This document shows, one piece after another, positions 1 to 10,582 of a stretch of DNA of 64,000 nucleotides. Below the pieces are notes generated by a model. It ran no database searches and was not told where the DNA came from. It was given only the letters and a program-made list of their open reading frames with translations. A program made the position numbers and the translations under genes. Within the stretch, counting starts at the first letter, position 1; the number at the start of each line of letters is the position of its first letter. The stretch is from Aldrovandia affinis (lineage: Eukaryota; Chordata; Actinopteri; Notacanthiformes; Halosauridae): the NCBI GenBank assembly GCA_029706075.1, contig JAINUG010000165.1, positions 1,995,258 to 2,059,257 on the forward strand. The letters are read 5' to 3'.

Positions 1-655
1 AATCAGGGCACGGCGCCACACGACTCGCCCGTTTGCTGGATTAGTACACGCGAGGGTGCGTCGCTGCCCCGACACAGCACGCCGCATCGAGGTTGTTCAA
101 TGTCGATTACTTATTAAACCTGTCCCGTTTGTATTCACCCGGACTACTGGAAAGACTAACACTGATTAAGATTTTACACTTAAGATCTTTTGACTCTGGT
201 CTGAAAGTCAACGCTCCAGAAAACATCCATTTATTATAATTAAGTTTTACGTAATATTCAACAAACAGCGGTTTTTCCGTTCCTGCTGGTGTCCTATTCA
301 GTCTGACCCCGCGATTCGGAGGGATGTTTTCCTGTAACCGGGGCGTGTGATATCGAGATCTCCAGCGCACGGCCACTGCACCAGCTCCTTCACACCCAAC
401 TGGGGCTGCGCTTCCTCTGAAGGGGCCGGGATCGGTTCAGATTTACGAGTGGATTTCTGTGGCCTTGACACTAACGAGGCTGATTTATAACGAGGCCATC
501 TGTGGTGCCTTGGGGGCCGTCTCTAGCCCTGTTCCTCCACCCCTCCCTCCTCACCAGGGGCGGTGCTAGGGGGCTGAAGACATTCGGGGCTTCGCCCACA
601 GACAGAGACAAGGCATACACAACGCGGGACTGTGGTGTCCAGTGGTTTATCGCGG
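1..655. other. unassigned sequence
   Basis: No coding exon or known repeat is recognised here. The 89-codon minus frame at 107-376 resembles nothing I know. If ktn1 continues leftward this is its second intron. Confidence 0.3.
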
Positions 656-659
656 TACA

Positions 660-892
660 TTTTACATTTTACATTTTTACATTTTAGCAGACGCTTTTAT
701 CCAGAGCGACCGAGTTACACAGTTGACATTTCTTTACATGCAATCCATTTGTACAGCTGGATATTTTACTGAAGCAATTCAGGTTAAGCACCTTTAGCTC
801 AAGGGTACAACGGCAGTGCCCCCACCTGGGAATTGAACCTGCAACCTCTGAGTTACAAGCCCGGCTCCCCTAACCATTACACTACACTGCCA
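660..892 (-). mobile_element. tRNA-derived SINE, family A
   Basis: Read on the minus strand, a tRNA-like head with a GGTTCAATTCCCAGG-type B box is followed by a body and an L2-type tail carrying the GGATA-loop stem (CTCTGGATAA). The family recurs about nine times in the window. 'Family A' is my label. Confidence 0.85.
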
Positions 893-1129
893 CACCTCGT
901 GTGACTGGTATTTGACACTGCCGCCCATACTTCATTCCATTCCATTCCATTACGGCTCTGATTACAGAGTCAGAAGAAAGAGTAGGGAGGAAAAATGTCA
1001 CACATTGTGTGTTTATAATAATAAAAAAAGATCCAGGGTTTTTCTAAAAACATTCGGGGCAGCTTAAGCACATTAAGCCCCCCTCCTCACCCCCTCACCC
1101 CCTCACACCACACCCCCCCCCCTCCTCAC

Positions 1130-1925
1130 CCGTCTCACTCTTCTGCTTCCTCTGAGACCCCCTCTTCTTGCCTGTGGGCTCGGCAGGGGGGGGGCTGGGT
1201 TGCTTGGTGACGGGGGGCGGTGGGGGCTCGGCCTTGCGGGCGGCGGGTTTGGAGCCGTTGACCTCGCGGGCGGCGACCGGCTCGCTGGCAGGAGGAGGAG
1301 GAGAGGGGGGGCCGCGGTCACGGCGGCGGGAGGGGGGGCGGCGGCGACGGTCGCCGCGGCGGCAGCAGCAGCAGCGGCGGCGGCGGCTGTTGCCCGGGCA
1401 GCGGCTGCCTGCTGCTTCTTCTCCTTCTTCTTCCTCTCCCGCAGGCCTACGGGCGGCTCGGGGGCCGCGGGTGCCACAGGGGCCACAGGAGCGGGCTCCG
1501 GGGCCGGGGCGGGGGCGGGGGCGGGGGCAGGGGCCGGGGCGGGGTCCTCCTCCGGGGCGGAGCTAGCCGCCGTGTCTGTCAGATCGAACTCCCTCGGGTC
1601 CTCCTCGGACTCTCCCCCACCGCCTCCTCCGCCCCCTCCTCCTCCTGTTCCTCCTCCTCCTCCTCCTGTTCCTCCGCCACTGCCACCCTCCTTCTTCTTG
1701 CTCTTCTTCTTGTCGTTCTTCTTGCGGGCGTCGGGCTTGCCCGGCGGCAGCTTGACGACGTCTCTCCTTCTGAAGAGCCAGAAGAACAGGAACACCTCGG
1801 GAGCCAGGATCAACAGGACTGGGAGTCTCCTTCATGAAGAGCCAGAAGAACAGGAACATGAGCGCGATGAGCAGGGAGGGAGCCAGGATCAACAGGTACT
1901 GGAGTCATAGAGCTCCAACGCCATC
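1130..1925 (-). CDS. ktn1: kinectin, first coding exon (partial gene, frame-disrupted)
   Basis: Kinectin is an ER membrane protein with one N-terminal membrane segment, a lysine-rich cytosolic stretch and a long coiled coil; it is a proposed kinesin receptor. The minus strand starts with ATG at 1924, just after a CAG acceptor, and gives MALELYDS. It continues in another frame with a hydrophobic anchor ending FLFFWLFMKET, very like vertebrate KTN1. Downstream come DARKKNDKKKSKKKE, an acidic DPREFDLTD block, LRERKKKEKKQQ and PPPPVTKQPSPPP, all in KTN1 order. The exon closes at a GTGAGG donor (1124-1129). Insertions peculiar to this copy are a Gly tract, an Ala-Pro tract and a poly-Ala run. One base seems missing after codon 7. 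The membrane segment is followed by a second partial copy in another frame, and a further shift lies at about 1300-1400. The coiled-coil exons must lie beyond position 1. The gene identity is secure; whether the breaks are real is not. Confidence 0.8.
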
Positions 1926-2139
1926 CTGCACGGAGAGAGGGAGAGGAGAGAGAGAGAGGAGGGAGGGAGAGGGAGGGGAGGGAGAGGGGGAGGGAGGGGG
2001 AGAGAGGGAGAGAGGGAGAGGGGGAGAAAGAGAGGGAGGGGGAGGGAGAGAGAGAGAGAGAGGGAGAGGGAGGGAGAGAGGGAGGGAGGGAGGGAGAGAG
2101 AGGAGGAGAGAGAGAGAGAGAGTAAGAGAGAGAGAGAGG

Positions 2140-2170
<31 letters not shown>

Positions 2171-2188
2171 AGGGAGAGGAGAGAGAGA

Positions 2189-2244
<56 letters not shown>

Positions 2245-2335
2245 GGGGAGGGAGAGGGGGAGAGGGAGGGAGAGGGAGGGAGAGGGAGGGAGGAGGGAGA
2301 GAGAGGGAGAGAGGGGGAGAGAGGTCAGAACACCG
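1926..2335. repeat. GA/GGA-rich purine tract
   Basis: About 400 bases of almost pure G and A on the plus strand. On the ktn1 strand it is a very long polypyrimidine tract ending in the acceptor of the first coding exon. Long open frames over it are low-complexity artefacts. Confidence 0.9.
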
Positions 2336-2689
2336 CACACAACTCCGCTCAGCACAGAAGAACCGGATCGCTTTTGAATGATCGCACCCATTAAAAAAGA
2401 TCACATCTGGGAAGTATAAATTCAACTCGGGTTCAAACAGATTTCTTTTCTTTTTTTTTTATAACAAAGAAACAATTAATTTTGATAGAGGAACGTGGTT
2501 TGCTGCACTTCGCGTTCAGGAAATGTAAAGGTTGCGCTCGGTTCTGGTAACGCACAGATGCCACACGGACGAAAACAAAGTCCAGAGTCGCTGATGAGCA
2601 CAAGTAAAGAGCCTGCCTCAATCCGCTGAGCGTCCGAAACAGCTCCAGTACAAACCAGAGCCGCAGAAACAGGGACCACACTTTGCAGC

Positions 2690-3140
2690 ACGCATCAGAT
2701 TCAAGTCACTGGTGCTTGCTTTTCAAGCGGCCAGAGGTACTGCTCCCCCATACCTCCAGTCACTCATCACTCCCTAAACCCCGACCCCTCAGCTCCGCCT
2801 CCTCTGGCAGACTGACTGCCCCATCCTCCGGGCGCCTGGCAGCCGCTGCTCGTGGTCTCGCCTCTTCTCTGTCCTGGTTCCTCGTTGGTGGAAATGACCT
2901 CCCGCAATCAGTCAGGACTGCGGAATCACTTCCAATCTTCCGCAAGAGACTGAAAACCCACCTCTTCAGACTCCACTACCACTGAACACTGCCCATCTAG
3001 TCAATCTGTCATCACCACTGGTTATATTTTTTTAAATGATAATAAATAAAATATTTTTATTAATGCACATCTTGTAAGTCGCTCTGGATAAGAGCGTCTG
3101 CTAAATGCTTAAAATGTAAAATGTAAATGTAAATGGTATA
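2690..3140 (+). mobile_element. 5'-truncated L2-type LINE, 3' end
   Basis: An open frame to 2985 ends in NDLPQSVRTAESLPIFRKRL and then KTHLF, typical of the C terminus of L2-clade reverse transcriptases in fish. A short 3' UTR follows, then GTAAGTCGCTCTGGATAAG and AGCGTCTGCTAAATGC, the same tail used by SINE families A and B. It is probably a remnant of the partner LINE whose machinery moved those SINEs. Confidence 0.75.
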
Positions 3141-3904
3141 TCCGAACAAAGACTTTTAAAGGGGCCGTCTGTCTCCTGAGCGTCCCACCAGCAAATGAAC
3201 TGGAGCTCGCCCCTGGTGACTCATTTATAAAACCGCCAGCAGAGGAGCAAAGACAGGGATTCACAACAATCAAACGAAACCCTGTGCGATTTTAAAAGAA
3301 GAAATTAAATTCAAACCTTACTAAGCTTCTAATTCCTGCTGTACACTCTCTGGTTTTTTTACAGTAAACGTGATTGAGTGCCAGTTGAATTGTCAGTGTT
3401 GTACTTACAGAAAATACCTGCATGTGGGCAGGGCACACATCAAACCTGCAGTCTTGCATGACTGAGTTATGAATGGTGTGTGTTTTTCCTCACATACTGT
3501 AAGTAGCCTAGGTGTACCCATGTAATACATTGTACATAATACAAATGCATCACAGCCTACAGTTAAGAAATGTGAGGGGGGCTTATTTCAAATGGAACTG
3601 GCCTTCTTTTAAAACTGAACAGGAAGTGGCCAAAGGAAGGAGGTGCGTAGGCTGGCTCCAGACTCGTCTTTTGTTGCTTGGCGATGTTTGCATTCGTTAC
3701 CCTCCGAGACATTTCGATTTGGCCTCCTGCTGAGAGACTTGGCCTAGCAGCCCTGGTACTGGTGGAGGGGCTTTGAGTTTGATTGACATGGTCAAAGGGG
3801 GAGGGGTCAGGAGTGTTGTTTAAATGAACACTGAGGATGTACAGTAGCCAGTGTCTGCGTTTGTTCTGACGGGGAGGTTTTTGATTTGAGGCTCCTTGCA
3901 CTAG

Positions 3905-4296
3905 TCCTTGAGGTAGTGACGCGGTAGTGACTCCAGTCCTGAATGTGTGCGTTCAGTGTGGTGGGACGAAAGCACTTATCACGATCACGGTTCAAAACCA
4001 GACTTTACCAGACCGCCCCTGGTGGGGAGCTCCGATCGGGGGCGGTGTTTGGCTGTCCGCCCCAGGACTCAATTTTAATTCTCAATTTCACCGAGAAGCA
4101 CGTAAGGACTCTCCAGAATGTGGGTGGGCGAATTCCGTCTCGAAGGAAGAGGAGTTCGCTGCCCTCAGAGAATTGGCTTACCTCGTAGAGACAAGCGGCG
4201 GACTCGTGCGGGGAGGGTAAATCGAAATAAACAGAGGGTGTAATTGGCTACCAAAATTGGGAGGAAAAACAGGTCCAAAAAATAAAAATAAAAAAA
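3905..4296 (+). mobile_element. tRNA-derived SINE, family D (decayed head)
   Basis: It shows CACGGTTCAAAACCAG (B box), then TGGCTGTCCGCCCCAG, CGAATTCCGTCTCGAAGG and the 3' motif TTGGCTACCAAAATTGGGAG with an A-rich end. This is the family D pattern; the A-box half is poorly preserved. Confidence 0.75.
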
Positions 4297-4674
4297 AGAT
4301 CGGCAGCAGCTGTACTACCATGACAGCGGCCGCTCCGCAGGCATCTCTCTCCTGCCCACCGTGAAACCCATTTTCTATTTCTCTATTTTCTCCAGGCCGC
4401 CGACTCAGCGGACAAAAGCATGAGTCAAAAGCATGAGTGAAATTGAAAAGCTGCACCCACAGATCTGTGGCCGTACGAGACACGCTTGGGAAAACCTCAA
4501 AGTGAACGATGCGTTACAACAGTGCAATTATCCTCACACGGGGCACCAGACGTAAATGAAGATATTTTCCTCGACCGCCGGGTAAATCGGCATGAAACGC
4601 GGCATGCAGTGTCTTAGTCGGCGGAGGACTCGGTCAGTAAAGGCGCTTGGGCGAACCCAGACATCGCAGGTTGA

Positions 4675-4876
4675 GGCTACAGCCTCTCTTTTCATGTCAA
4701 TCCCCCCCTCATATTGTGAGTTCGCTGCTGTAGTCCTGAGACCAGCAGTGACAAAGGCGATGTACCGCCTCCTCTGAGCCGGAACCCGCCAAGCCGTTGA
4801 CTGTAATTCCAGTACACACAGAGCCACTCCTATACGCAGCAAGCTCATATCAGCTTCCCTCCCTCCTCCCTGGGGC
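4675..4876 (-). mobile_element. SINE family E fragment, head lost
   Basis: The minus strand carries the family E body: the CCCCAGG-type block, the GCGGTACATCGCC segment and the TCATGTCAATCC-side 3' part. The tRNA-like head is missing. Confidence 0.6.
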
Positions 4877-5468
4877 GTGGTGGAATCAAGATCCGTGAAC
4901 ACTTTTAAACACCTTTTGCCTAACCAATCACGTAACCACTAGCTTTTCCCACCTCAATCTTTAATATACATATTTTTCCCCCTTTTCATCTCTCCATCTT
5001 TATTTATATTTTTCATATTACATCAACTTTTCTTCACTTCTCGTCTTTTACTCAAATTTTACCAAAATTGTTCTCCTTTTCCTCTCTGTTCACATTTTCC
5101 CTTTTCCCTTTTCCTCCCTCTGCAAGCAGTAACCCACTGAAAAACAGATCTGAGTTGGGCCTTTGTTTGTTTGTCCTTTTAAACAATGTTTTTATTCCTG
5201 TGAAAATAAAAAAATTAAAAATTAAAAGTGACTGCCAGGGGCTCCAGAATGGTGGGACACGATTGTGTTCTCCGCCAGGGGCAGGGTGGTGGGTTTGAAC
5301 TGACCGGAGTTTCCTCCAGTTACTGCAACTCTTATTTCACCAGGTGCCTCTACCAGGCTCCCGGTTGTCATCAGAAAAATTTAGGTAAAATAAACCCTAC
5401 CCTCCCTCAACCCTCAAATGGCGCAGGAGACAATGCTAGCTCTCATCGGACCAGGAGACAATGCTAGC

Positions 5469-5937
5469 CAGGGTTGCCAACTGTCCCGTATTAGCCAGGT
5501 CGTTTTGGGGCCAAATTTGGTATAATAAAACACCAGTCTGGCATCAAAATAGAATCCCGTCATACTGTTGCAAATAAGTTCAGTAGTAATGAATGTTAGC
5601 TTAGCCACATCGTATGCTAAGTAAGCTTGGTGGCTGCCATTGTTATTGTCATGTGTTCAGTCTCCCATGATTCCTTGTGTGCCAGTTCCCCATCACCCCT
5701 TGTGCCATTGAGTGGATTTAGTGTTGTAACCATGACTGTGTTTGTGCATCTAAGAGGTGACCCCCGTGAGTTTCTCGTGTTCTTGGTTCTGCCCTGCGTC
5801 TATAAGCTTTGTTGTAGTAAAGCTGGTAGCGCGATCATGGAAAAGCAAACTTTCCTGAGTCTTCCTTGAGCACACACTTCGCCCCGTGTGCCCCGCCTTC
5901 TGTCCCGTATTTGGATGATAGAAAGTTGGCAACCCTA
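5469..5937. mobile_element. hAT-like MITE with 8-bp target duplication
   Basis: The terminal inverted repeats are CAGGGTTGCCAACT on the left and, reverse-complemented, TAGGGTTGCCAACT on the right. The flanks are ATGCTAGC (5461-5468) and GTGCTAGC (5938-5945), a 7-of-8 target duplication as expected for hAT transposons. No transposase is seen. Confidence 0.75.
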
Positions 5938-5952
5938 GTGCTAGCTCTCATC

Positions 5953-5983
5953 GGAGGAGGAGGAGGAGGAGGAGGAGGAGGAG
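5953..5983. repeat. GGA trinucleotide repeat
   Basis: A run of about ten GGA units just right of the MITE at 5469-5937. Confidence 0.9.
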
Positions 5984-7392
5984 ACCGCTCCCAAGACGTA
6001 ACATCCAGCGGGAACACCCCCACAGCTGACAAATTTCTAAATTGCGGGCAGAAAAAAAACACAACGTCCGTCACAAGCGTTTGTGACTCAGTGAAATTGA
6101 TTTATTTTCCCCCAGTGTTTTTGCTAGATTTTAAAAACACACGGTGGCACAATGGCCAAAGTCTCACAGACCTGGCTAGTTTTCACCACAGGCTGATTGT
6201 GATTTTCCCCAGTCATTTCTGCTTGCATGTCCATCTGACATTTGGCCATCAGAGAAATGACAGGATAAGTGTAAGCTAATTATTATTATTATTTTTAAAA
6301 TAATTGCTTCCATCTTCTGTTCCAGTGTTCATTTTGTTCTTCTCATGGAGCCTCACTCGGAGGGCTGGTTGGGGCCGTACAGGAACACTGTACGGGGGAG
6401 GAGGGCGTTAATAACGGATGACACAAAAAGGCTCATCGGTCTGTCAAATCTTCAAATCTTCACGATGCGGGACCCCCCCCCCGACAGCGAACGCATGCGG
6501 TGCGTCGCTCGAGCCCGGGCCCGGCCCGTTGGAGAGGTGGGTGGGGGTGGGGGGGGGCTTACGCCATCCCGGTCGGGACGTCTGCTGGCCTGTGACCCAC
6601 TTCCCATCACGGCAGGAGCCAGGAAGCCCGATCCCATCGGTTTAAAGCGGACTAGAAAATGCCCCTGGTACAGCGTGTTCCTGACATGGACATGTTAAAT
6701 TATGCATCGCTACGTGGCTATCGGCGCTCCGCTCTTTGTGAGGTCTCGCCCGAGGAAAAAAATATATACACAGAGAACAAGTTATCAACCTGTTCTTGTG
6801 CATGTTGGTTTTTAGCGGGCGTGGGCGTCCATTAGCGTCTCAGCGTGCCGCCGGGCGGAGTCGGCTTACGATGGCTGCCCCGCCTCGGGAAGGAGAGAGA
6901 GGGGGGAAGAGTATGAGCATGGAGAGAGTGTGTGGGGGAACGGAAACGTGGGCCAGTCGGAACGACTGCATGCCCTCCTCCTCCCCATCTCTCCCTCTCT
7001 CTCTCCCCCACTCGGCACTTCAGCACTTTGATCCAATTACACTATCTGCTGAACACAGTAATCTGGGCTTGCCAACTGCCCTGCAGCTAAATACCTCTCA
7101 TTCCACTTAGGACACAGCACCCTGGACTGCTGTGGGTGCGGGGAAGAGACATCCGCAAGGGGACGGGGAGGGGGGTCGGGTCCACTCCCCTCGACCTGTG
7201 GGAGGGAGTCGATTGGTTGTTGGTCGCTGCGGTTACCCATACAGCCAAGAGTTCCCGAGTTACAAAGTCAACCCTGAGGCATTTGAGTCAAAGCACAACT
7301 TCCTCGGCTAACCACCGAGCATTCCCTGCCTGCAGAGAAAGGGGTTTCCCTCCTTTAATGAACAGCCTTTACCTACTCGCCCCCGCCCCCTG

Positions 7393-7670
7393 TGTTTCTC
7401 CCATTTTAGTGGCCAATTACACCATCTATTTATTTCCATTTGCCTTCCGCACACAAACTCTACAAGGCAAGCCAATTCTCCGAGGGCAGCGAACTCCACT
7501 TCCTTCCGAGAAGGAATTCACCCATCCACGTTCTGGGGACACCCTTACGCGCTTCTCAGTGAGTTTGTGCCGGTTCACCCTCCCCCTCTCCCCCTGGGGC
7601 GGACAGCCAAACGCCGCCCCCGATCGGGGTTCCCCACCAGGGCCGGTCTGGTAGAGACGGGTTTTCGAAG
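7393..7670 (-). mobile_element. SINE family D copy, head-truncated
   Basis: On the plus strand it begins with the complement of the family tail (CCATTTTAGTGGCCAATTAC) and runs through GCGGACAGCCAAACGCCGCC to GGTCTGGTAGAGACGGG. Confidence 0.75.
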
Positions 7671-7803
7671 TGAGGAGTGACATTCTAAACTCAATGCAGG
7701 AGGGCTTTGCAAGTGGCAAAAATACTTTGTCCCAAATGTCACCCAGCACCCGAGCTGCAGTCTTTGCACTCCGCTGCAGAGTCAAAAATAGAGCTCAAGG
7801 GAT

Positions 7804-8150
7804 GGCGGAGAGCGTAGCGGTCTAACGCACCCGTACTTTGGCTGGTTCAGTACGAGTGTGAGCTGCCTATCACGGACGCGGTTCGAAACCTGTCTGTGCC
7901 AGACCGGCCCTGGCTTTTGGCTGTTCGCCCCAGGGGAGAGGGGGAGGGTGAGCCAGCACGACTTCGTAGAGGAGCAGAAGGGCCTCCCTGTAAAAGAGTA
8001 GGTGGGCAGGTTCCATCTCGGAGGAGGCGGATCTGCCGGCCTCTGCAAATTGTCTCGAACCGGAGAACAGGCGGTGAACTCGAGGGGGAAGGGGAATAAT
8101 TGGCTACCAAACTGGGAGAAAAACTGGAAAAATCTTAAACAAATGTTTAA
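7804..8150 (+). mobile_element. SINE family D, near full length
   Basis: The head GAGCGTAGCGGTCTAACGCA (A-box region) is followed by CGCGGTTCGAAACC (B box), the CCGCCTC-rich body and the tail ATTGGCTACCAAACTGGGAG. The head resembles a tRNA with a long variable arm, of Leu or Ser type. Confidence 0.85.
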
Positions 8151-8377
8151 AAACAAAGCTGGTCTTTTGTGGCACAAAGGCTTCCAGTCTCCAAGAGCGC
8201 GGCTCCATATCCTGCAGGCCTCATGCGTCTCCTTCGTTCACCGATGTGATAAGAGTGTTAACAAACATAACTGCCGTCAGAGACACTGCACTACCCGTCC
8301 TGTAAACTCCAGGCTCAGAGGCCTTCAGAAGAGTGTGAGCAGGGCTAAGAGGCTGCTGCATCGGACTGCACTGGTGG

Positions 8378-8688
8378 CAGTGTACACCATAGATATACAA
8401 ACGTAGATGCCGCATTAGCTGCTGTTGTACGTTGCAGCGATACATCTGCACGGCAGCCATATTGGGGTTGGCAAGAGTCGCGTCTAAAGAAATTTCATGA
8501 AAATGGGTATTAATTATTGGCATTATTATTGAGAATTAAGCGAGTGACAGTAGATTTTATCAGGGGAAGTCTGCACCTCTCAATTCACATGCGTTTGTTC
8601 AGACATGGTTCTTCCCCAATATGGCGTGCAGACGCATCTGAACAGGGTGAATGAGGCATCTACGTTTTTATATCTATGGTGTACACTG
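8378..8688. mobile_element. MITE with ~30-bp inverted termini
   Basis: The left end starts CAGTGTACACCATAGATATA. The right end is its near-perfect reverse complement, and the similarity extends about 31 bp. TGGTGG flanks both sides. The family is not identified; a 6-bp duplication would not fit hAT. Confidence 0.75.
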
Positions 8689-8984
8689 TGGTGGGTTGCA
8701 TTGTGGGAACAGTGGTGTTGGCAATGGAGGTCCCGTGAGTGCTCAGTTTCTGCCTGTAATGGTGTCAGCGGTGGGACCCGACTGTCCGGTCTAACCCCCC
8801 CCGTGCCCGCACAGGGCCCGTCTTAGGTGACAGGGATTAAACGGATTACACTGATAATAGATTTGAGAGAACGGTTTTCCAAGACAATGCCTCCCAACGA
8901 GGCCCCCCCTAGAGATTGATCTCGTCCCCGTTACTTCAGGTCCAACACGTCGAGTTAAAACAGCGAGAACAGTTCAAGTAAAAA

Positions 8985-9200
8985 AATTGAAGCCTGTCAG
9001 GGATGCGGTTCGAAACCCGTCTCTACCAGACCGGCCCTGGTCGTCAGCCCCAATCGGGGGATGGCGTTTAGCCGTCCACCCCAGGGGGAGGGTGAGCCGG
9101 CTCGAGTTCGCCGTGAAGCACGTAAGGGAGTCTCCAGAACGTGGGTGGGCGAATTCCGTCTCAAAGGAAAAATCTGAAACAAATCTTTATTTAAAAAAGA
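8985..9200 (+). mobile_element. SINE family D fragment
   Basis: It starts near the B box (GCGGTTCGAAACCCGTC), has CCGTCCACCCCAGGGGGAGG, and ends in an A-rich run after CGAATTCCGTCTCAAAGG. Both the head and the far tail are incomplete. Confidence 0.75.
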
Positions 9201-9882
9201 AAAGAAAAAAAAAAAGTTAAACAAAAAGAAAGGACAGGACGTCTTTTTTGAAACGTGCTGGCTCTTTTTTGGAGGCTGTTTTGTGAAAAAACTATTACGA
9301 GCGCTTAAGGCCTCCACTTTCAAAAACAGACTTCAACTCTTTGGCCGTGATATACGGCCTCATTGTGTTTAAAACGCGGGGCTTCGGTGAACACAGTACA
9401 CATTGTTACTCGGGTTTTTTTTGTCGTTAAGTAATTGCAGGCGTTACATAAATGTTCTTCACACAAGACGTGACCTGGGCGAGCAGCACACCCACTGTCA
9501 GGCGCATTTCAAACACCTCACCGCCGCGCTGCGTGTCAGGGGGGGCGCATTCCTCAGCGCACAATACATTCCTGGCCTGCGCTGGGGCAAGGGACGGGTT
9601 CGAGAGACACTTCAGACAACGCGCACGTTCATCACTGGAAGGAACGATGTAAAACATCATCTCCGTCTACGTCGCGGCTCGAGTCATGACGGTGTTCTTC
9701 CCTGGACATCGCTGTTCTTTCTCTCTGTGTTATTTCATTCAGTTTTTCCCCCCTAAATTGAATGAAGCTGAATCATAAGCCCGACGGTATCGTGCTCAAC
9801 TTGGGTGGGTAGTGCTAAAGACAGAAGCGTGCCTCAGCACACACAGCCAGGCACCGTGGGATCCTTTGTGCTAATAACCAGG

Positions 9883-10065
9883 GGCAGCAGTGGCTCAGTG
9901 GTTAGCGACATGGGCTGGAGAGCGGAGGGTTGCTGGTTTGAATCCCAGGAAGGTCAAACTAAAAAAACAAACAATGAACTGGAAACCGGAGGGAGGCTAG
10001 TTCACTTCCTGGGGCACTGCCTATGTGCCCTTGAGCAAGGCACTCTGACCTCTCTGATGGTATAC
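9883..10065 (+). mobile_element. tRNA-derived SINE, family C (truncated)
   Basis: It begins GGCAGCAGTGGCTCAGTGGT with TTAGCGACA, has the B-box-like GGTTTGAATCCC, and continues AACAATGAACTGGAAACCGG and GCCCTTGAGCAAGGCAC. The related copy at 12640 is fuller. Confidence 0.75.
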
Positions 10066-10076
10066 ATATGTATAGT

Positions 10077-10078
<2 letters not shown>

Positions 10079-10115
<37 letters not shown>

Positions 10116-10125
10116 TATATATAGT
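10079..10125. repeat. GT dinucleotide repeat followed by TA-rich sequence
   Basis: A (TG)n run of about 28 bases passes into a TATATA stretch. Confidence 0.9.
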
Positions 10126-10221
10126 ACAGCAGGACTAAAGACGTAAACATGCACCAGTGCAGCAGGACTCCTTACACAGGGTGCAAATCACTGACATTTT
10201 TTTTTTTTTTTTTTTTTATTC

Positions 10222-10582
10222 TGATTTTTCCCCGTTTTTCTCCCAATTTAGTAGCCAATTATACCCTCTATTTTATTTTCAATTCCCCACCCTCACGAGT
10301 CCGCCGCCCGTCCTCCGGGAACAAGATTCGTATTCCTGGACCTATTTCCCGCTTCTTCTTCGAGACGGAGATCTTCCACGGACTCCATTAACCTTCTCCT
10401 CAGCGGACTCATGCCGGCTCTCCCTCCCCCTCCCCGGAGGCGGACAGCCAAATGCCGCCTCCGATCGGGCTGACGACCAGGGCCGGTCTGGTAGAAACGC
10501 GGGTTTCGATCCGCGTCTCTGACGGGCAGCGCACACCGCTCCAAAGCGCGGTGCACTAGACCGCTGGGCCATCCGCCAGGCC
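10222..10582 (-). mobile_element. SINE family D, full length
   Basis: On the plus strand it runs from the complement of the tail (CTCCCAATTTAGTAGCCAAT) through GGCGGACAGCCAAATGCCGC to a complemented head containing TTTCGATCCGCG and CTAGACCGCTGGGCCATCCG. A poly-T at 10198-10217 lies just outside the tail. Confidence 0.85.

Noticed and set aside
1834-2394. 186-codon Arg-Glu-Gly frame and antisense Ser-Leu frames
   Set aside because: Translation of the GA repeat; no conserved protein pattern. The 49230-49691 frames are the same type.
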